DNA of 64,000 bases from Pyxicephalus adspersus. Lineage: Eukaryota; Chordata; Amphibia; Anura; Pyxicephalidae. A program made the position numbers and the translations under genes. Below, one piece after another: positions 61,333 through 64,000 of the stretch. The notes beneath the pieces are model-generated. The model had not been told where the DNA came from, did not search any database, and saw nothing but the letters and a program-made list of their open reading frames with translations. The DNA is taken from the NCBI RefSeq assembly GCF_032062135.1, contig NC_092862.1, positions 63,519,693 to 63,583,692 of the forward strand, written 5' to 3'. The stretch's first letter is position 1; the number at the start of each line of letters is the position of its first letter.

Positions 61333-61904
61333 GCCTAGTTAGTCTAGTAAGAAATTTGACCCTGGTCATAACAGAAGATGTTCTGGCTATCTAAAGTAAT
61401 AGCAGGCAACTTGTGGTGTCCTCATCTCAGGCAGGACATCTCTAGGTTTAAAATAGCCAACAGATTTATTTTTTAGAAAACTTAGGTAAATAATTCTATT
61501 AGGTAATTAACATACATTTATTTTCGCAACAAACCAAATTGTTTCAATTTACATGAACATGTTTGGGCTTATGACTGTAAATCTTCCACAGATCACACAT
61601 TTATTTCTTCCAGCAACAATTATGGAAAACATTTAAGCTAATTAAATGTTGGGGTTGTAACTTGTTTGTTTATATGTGCTTGCAATACTGTAACCTCTAA
61701 TCATTTTTGTATAATTCTGACATTCACCTATATCTTTGGACTAGAAAAGTGGGGGAGCACACTTCCTTTATACCACCTTCCTCTCTTTTCTGGCTTTATT
61801 TCTTACCTTCATGCTTTCTCTTTTTATCATTTGCCTTTTTTTTATTACATTTACAGTAATTGTTTCTTTTGAGAAACACAAAGACTGCAAATGCTGACCA
61901 TTAG

Positions 61905-62064
61905 CTCTCCAAGACTGGAAAAGATAGAGTACCATGGCAGAACCTGGTTGATCCAGCAAACCTGGAATGGATCTGGGCTAATGTTTAAAGCAATTGCCAG
62001 CTAATAGCAAATGTTTTTTAGGAAATCCATTCCAGATGTTCTGGATCACCCAGGTTCTCCCAAG
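61905..62064. mobile_element. Palindromic MITE family B, copy 2 (ends lost)
   Basis: AGCTCTCCAAGACTGGAAAA, AGAACCTGGTTGATCCAGCA and AACCTGGAATGGAT form the left arm. ATCCATTCCAGATGTTCTGG and ATCACCCAGGTTCTCCCA form the right arm in inverted order. It is the same family as 33806-33992 without the outermost TTTATTAA part. Confidence 0.65.
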
Positions 62065-62536
62065 TCAACGTAAGTACACCCTTACCATTTCCATAGGAAT
62101 TAGGATAAGTAGCAGCCCAGTGCTACTAGTCAAATGAACTTGATTAATTTATCATCAGCAAGTGGTGACCACCTAAAAAAAAGCAGAAGTTTTGGCAATT
62201 TGCTGGTCTGGATACTTTAGGTTTGTGTTAACCCAATGTCAAGTGGGAAAGACAACAATATACGCTCACAAGCCTCAATAAGCTGAAGCAATGTTGTAAA
62301 GACGAGTGGGTCAAAATTCCTCCACAACAATGTGAGAGACTGATAAAGCAATACAGAATATGATTACTTATTGCTGCTGAAGGTGGTTCTGCAAGCTAAT
62401 AAATCATATGGTGTACTTTTTTTTTCACACAAGAATTTCGTTTTTTGGCTTCATTTTTGTTAAATAATCGTGGTTGAATTTATTGTGTGCTGTTCTACAC
62501 CGGAAAAATTTTAGCGTAATGTAAACACATATACAC

Positions 62537-62540
<4 letters not shown>

Positions 62541-62585
<45 letters not shown>
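62541..62585. repeat. (AT)n microsatellite
   Basis: An uninterrupted TA run of about 44 bp, followed by further AT-only sequence. Confidence 0.95.
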
Positions 62586-62589
<4 letters not shown>

Positions 62590-63141
62590 TATATTTATAT
62601 ATTATATATACTTATGCATATAAAGGCAATTGATCAATTAGCTTTTAGCAATTTGTCTCAAAAAATTCCAATATTGAAGCCTAAACAGTGGTAACTATCA
62701 ACATAATGGAATAATGAAATCACTAATCTATGGTAATGCTTGCAAATCTGCAATGTCCTCAATCTCATTATAAAACACATTAATTGGAGCTTGGTCACAT
62801 TATTCTGCCCGAGTATAAAGAAATCTAAATGTTTTGACAAATCAGGGCTAAAGACTCACCCCAGTGCTTGACTACAAAAGAATGTTGTTCAGGTTGAAAA
62901 AAAAAAACATAGGTGCTAAGCATGTTAACAGACTGATACTTGCATTGGCATATAAAGCTGGTGTGATCAGTCTGCATTCAAACTGACATATTTGCAAGTA
63001 AAATAAAAAGCAAACAGAACTAACATTTTACACATTTCCTTTGTCTACAGATAAGCAAAAATATGTTCATGTAAACATTTTTGTGAAAGAAGCTCAGTGC
63101 AATTGACTTGTAGTAGTCATTAGTTTGTTTGGATAATTTTA

Positions 63142-63145
<4 letters not shown>

Positions 63146-63182
<37 letters not shown>
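63146..63182. repeat. (AT)n microsatellite
   Basis: An uninterrupted TA run of about 36 bp. Confidence 0.95.
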
Positions 63183-63187
<5 letters not shown>

Positions 63188-64000
63188 ACAAGTTGTTATA
63201 TCATTACTATTTTGTCAGTGATGACCCAATATTAAATGTATCTTTTGAGCAATGTTACAAAGTGTAGAATTCATAATCCTCTGATTTAATTTGTAAAATG
63301 TAAGATTTTTGTAGACTAAATGAAATAGCTGTTTTAGCCTCTTTCTTTTCATGAACAAGTTATAAATCCATAGTCTGGAGTTGCTTGGTTTAACAAGCAC
63401 AACAAATAAGGATTTCTGAGTTGTTAAAAGAGCATAACTAAATATGAGAGAATATATCATGGCTTTTGATCATAATTCTAACTTTGACCTACATCAAAAA
63501 GGCCATGATTCATAATAATTTCCAGAAAAATGAGCAGCTTTTTTTTTCTTGTGTGTGTGAGTAGCAATAAAGGCAAATGAGAATATAATAAAAAGTACAT
63601 ATACTGACATCATTCTCTTCTTATCCAACGTTTTTAACATTTAGAAATGGTGCTAAAATGGAAGGTAAAGCAACATGTTATCTATTTTAGTAGTTAGCCC
63701 TAACCAATGTGCTTTATTAATTATATCAGTGAATTGTAGCCACTAAATTTAGGTAATACATAGGGCACAGTAGTCTCAATTAAAAATGCAGTAGCCAGGC
63801 TTTTCTGAAGACCTTTTGATTAGAGCCAGCCTTACTCTTTGGCAGTAGTACATTTTTTTATACTGTTGGTGAATGATGCACCACACAATTAGGTCTTTCG
63901 CCTTTTCAGATTGTTTGACTTGTATGGTCAGATATATAATGAGTGTTTACATCTATAAAGCTATCATAAACATAGCATGCAGAAATTATGCATTTGTTGA

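Larger units (their letters stand above)
62065..64000. other. Intergenic DNA with AT microsatellites
   Basis: No gene is seen to the right edge. Two long (AT)n runs interrupt otherwise unremarkable AT-rich sequence. Confidence 0.55.

Noticed and set aside
60961..61394. 84-codon Ile/Tyr-rich frame (61140-61394)
   Set aside because: It is a translation of the AT microsatellite and the right end of a hAT MITE.
25181..64000. A neighbouring gene such as RIOK1, which lies on this side of DSP in human
   Set aside because: No exon of a kinase or other conserved protein was found. The expected distance in human is greater than this window.
1..64000. CRISPR arrays, operons, phage or bacterial systems
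   Set aside because: The sequence is animal nuclear DNA with spliced genes. The direct repeats present are microsatellites, minisatellites and transposons.

Overview
The window looks like a piece of nuclear genome from a frog, most likely a neobatrachian and possibly a ranoid. The call rests on two things. One protein-coding gene is clearly a vertebrate desmoplakin with vertebrate intron positions. The AT-rich non-coding DNA is full of short repeat types that I recognise from frog genomes: a tRNA-like SINE, LINE tails ending in AATAAT-type repeats, hAT, TTAA and Tc1/mariner MITEs, and Penelope-like remnants. The species cannot be fixed from the sequence alone.

Region 1 (1-24731, minus strand) holds the 5' part of the desmoplakin gene (DSP). 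Fifteen coding exons were placed from splice signals and homology. They run from the start codon at 24731 down to 322 and form an uninterrupted 2181-nt reading frame of 727 codons. They encode the N-terminal head and much of the plakin domain (spectrin-type repeats and the embedded SH3 fold). The rest of the plakin domain, the coiled-coil rod and the C-terminal plakin repeats must lie beyond the left edge. Intron 1 is about 13.5 kb; intron 3 is only 82 nt.

Region 2 (about 24732-25200) is the 5' untranslated and promoter-proximal part of DSP. No clear TATA box is visible, and the transcription start cannot be fixed.

Region 3 (about 25200-64000) contains no gene I can support. It is intergenic DNA upstream of DSP, built largely from transposon debris. 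It holds several intact-ended hAT MITEs with 8-bp target duplications, a Tigger-like MITE with TA duplications, a TTAA-flanked MITE, a decayed Tc1-like transposon, a LINE reverse-transcriptase fragment, a full-length SINE and several LINE/SINE tails. It also has two degenerate minisatellites and a cluster (about 54.2-59.1 kb) that I read as Penelope-like retroelement remnants with decayed hammerhead-ribozyme motifs. One MITE family with conserved TIR-like ends occurs five times in the window (two copies in DSP intron 1, three upstream).

The most unusual structures are three. The first is a 77-bp inverted repeat with a single mismatch at 43240-43431, accompanied by a 27-bp direct repeat. The second is the hammerhead-like/inverted-repeat cluster at 54-59 kb. 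The third is a GC-rich 40-bp palindrome inside a MITE at 48 kb. I found no operon, CRISPR array or new multi-gene system, and none is expected in this kind of DNA.
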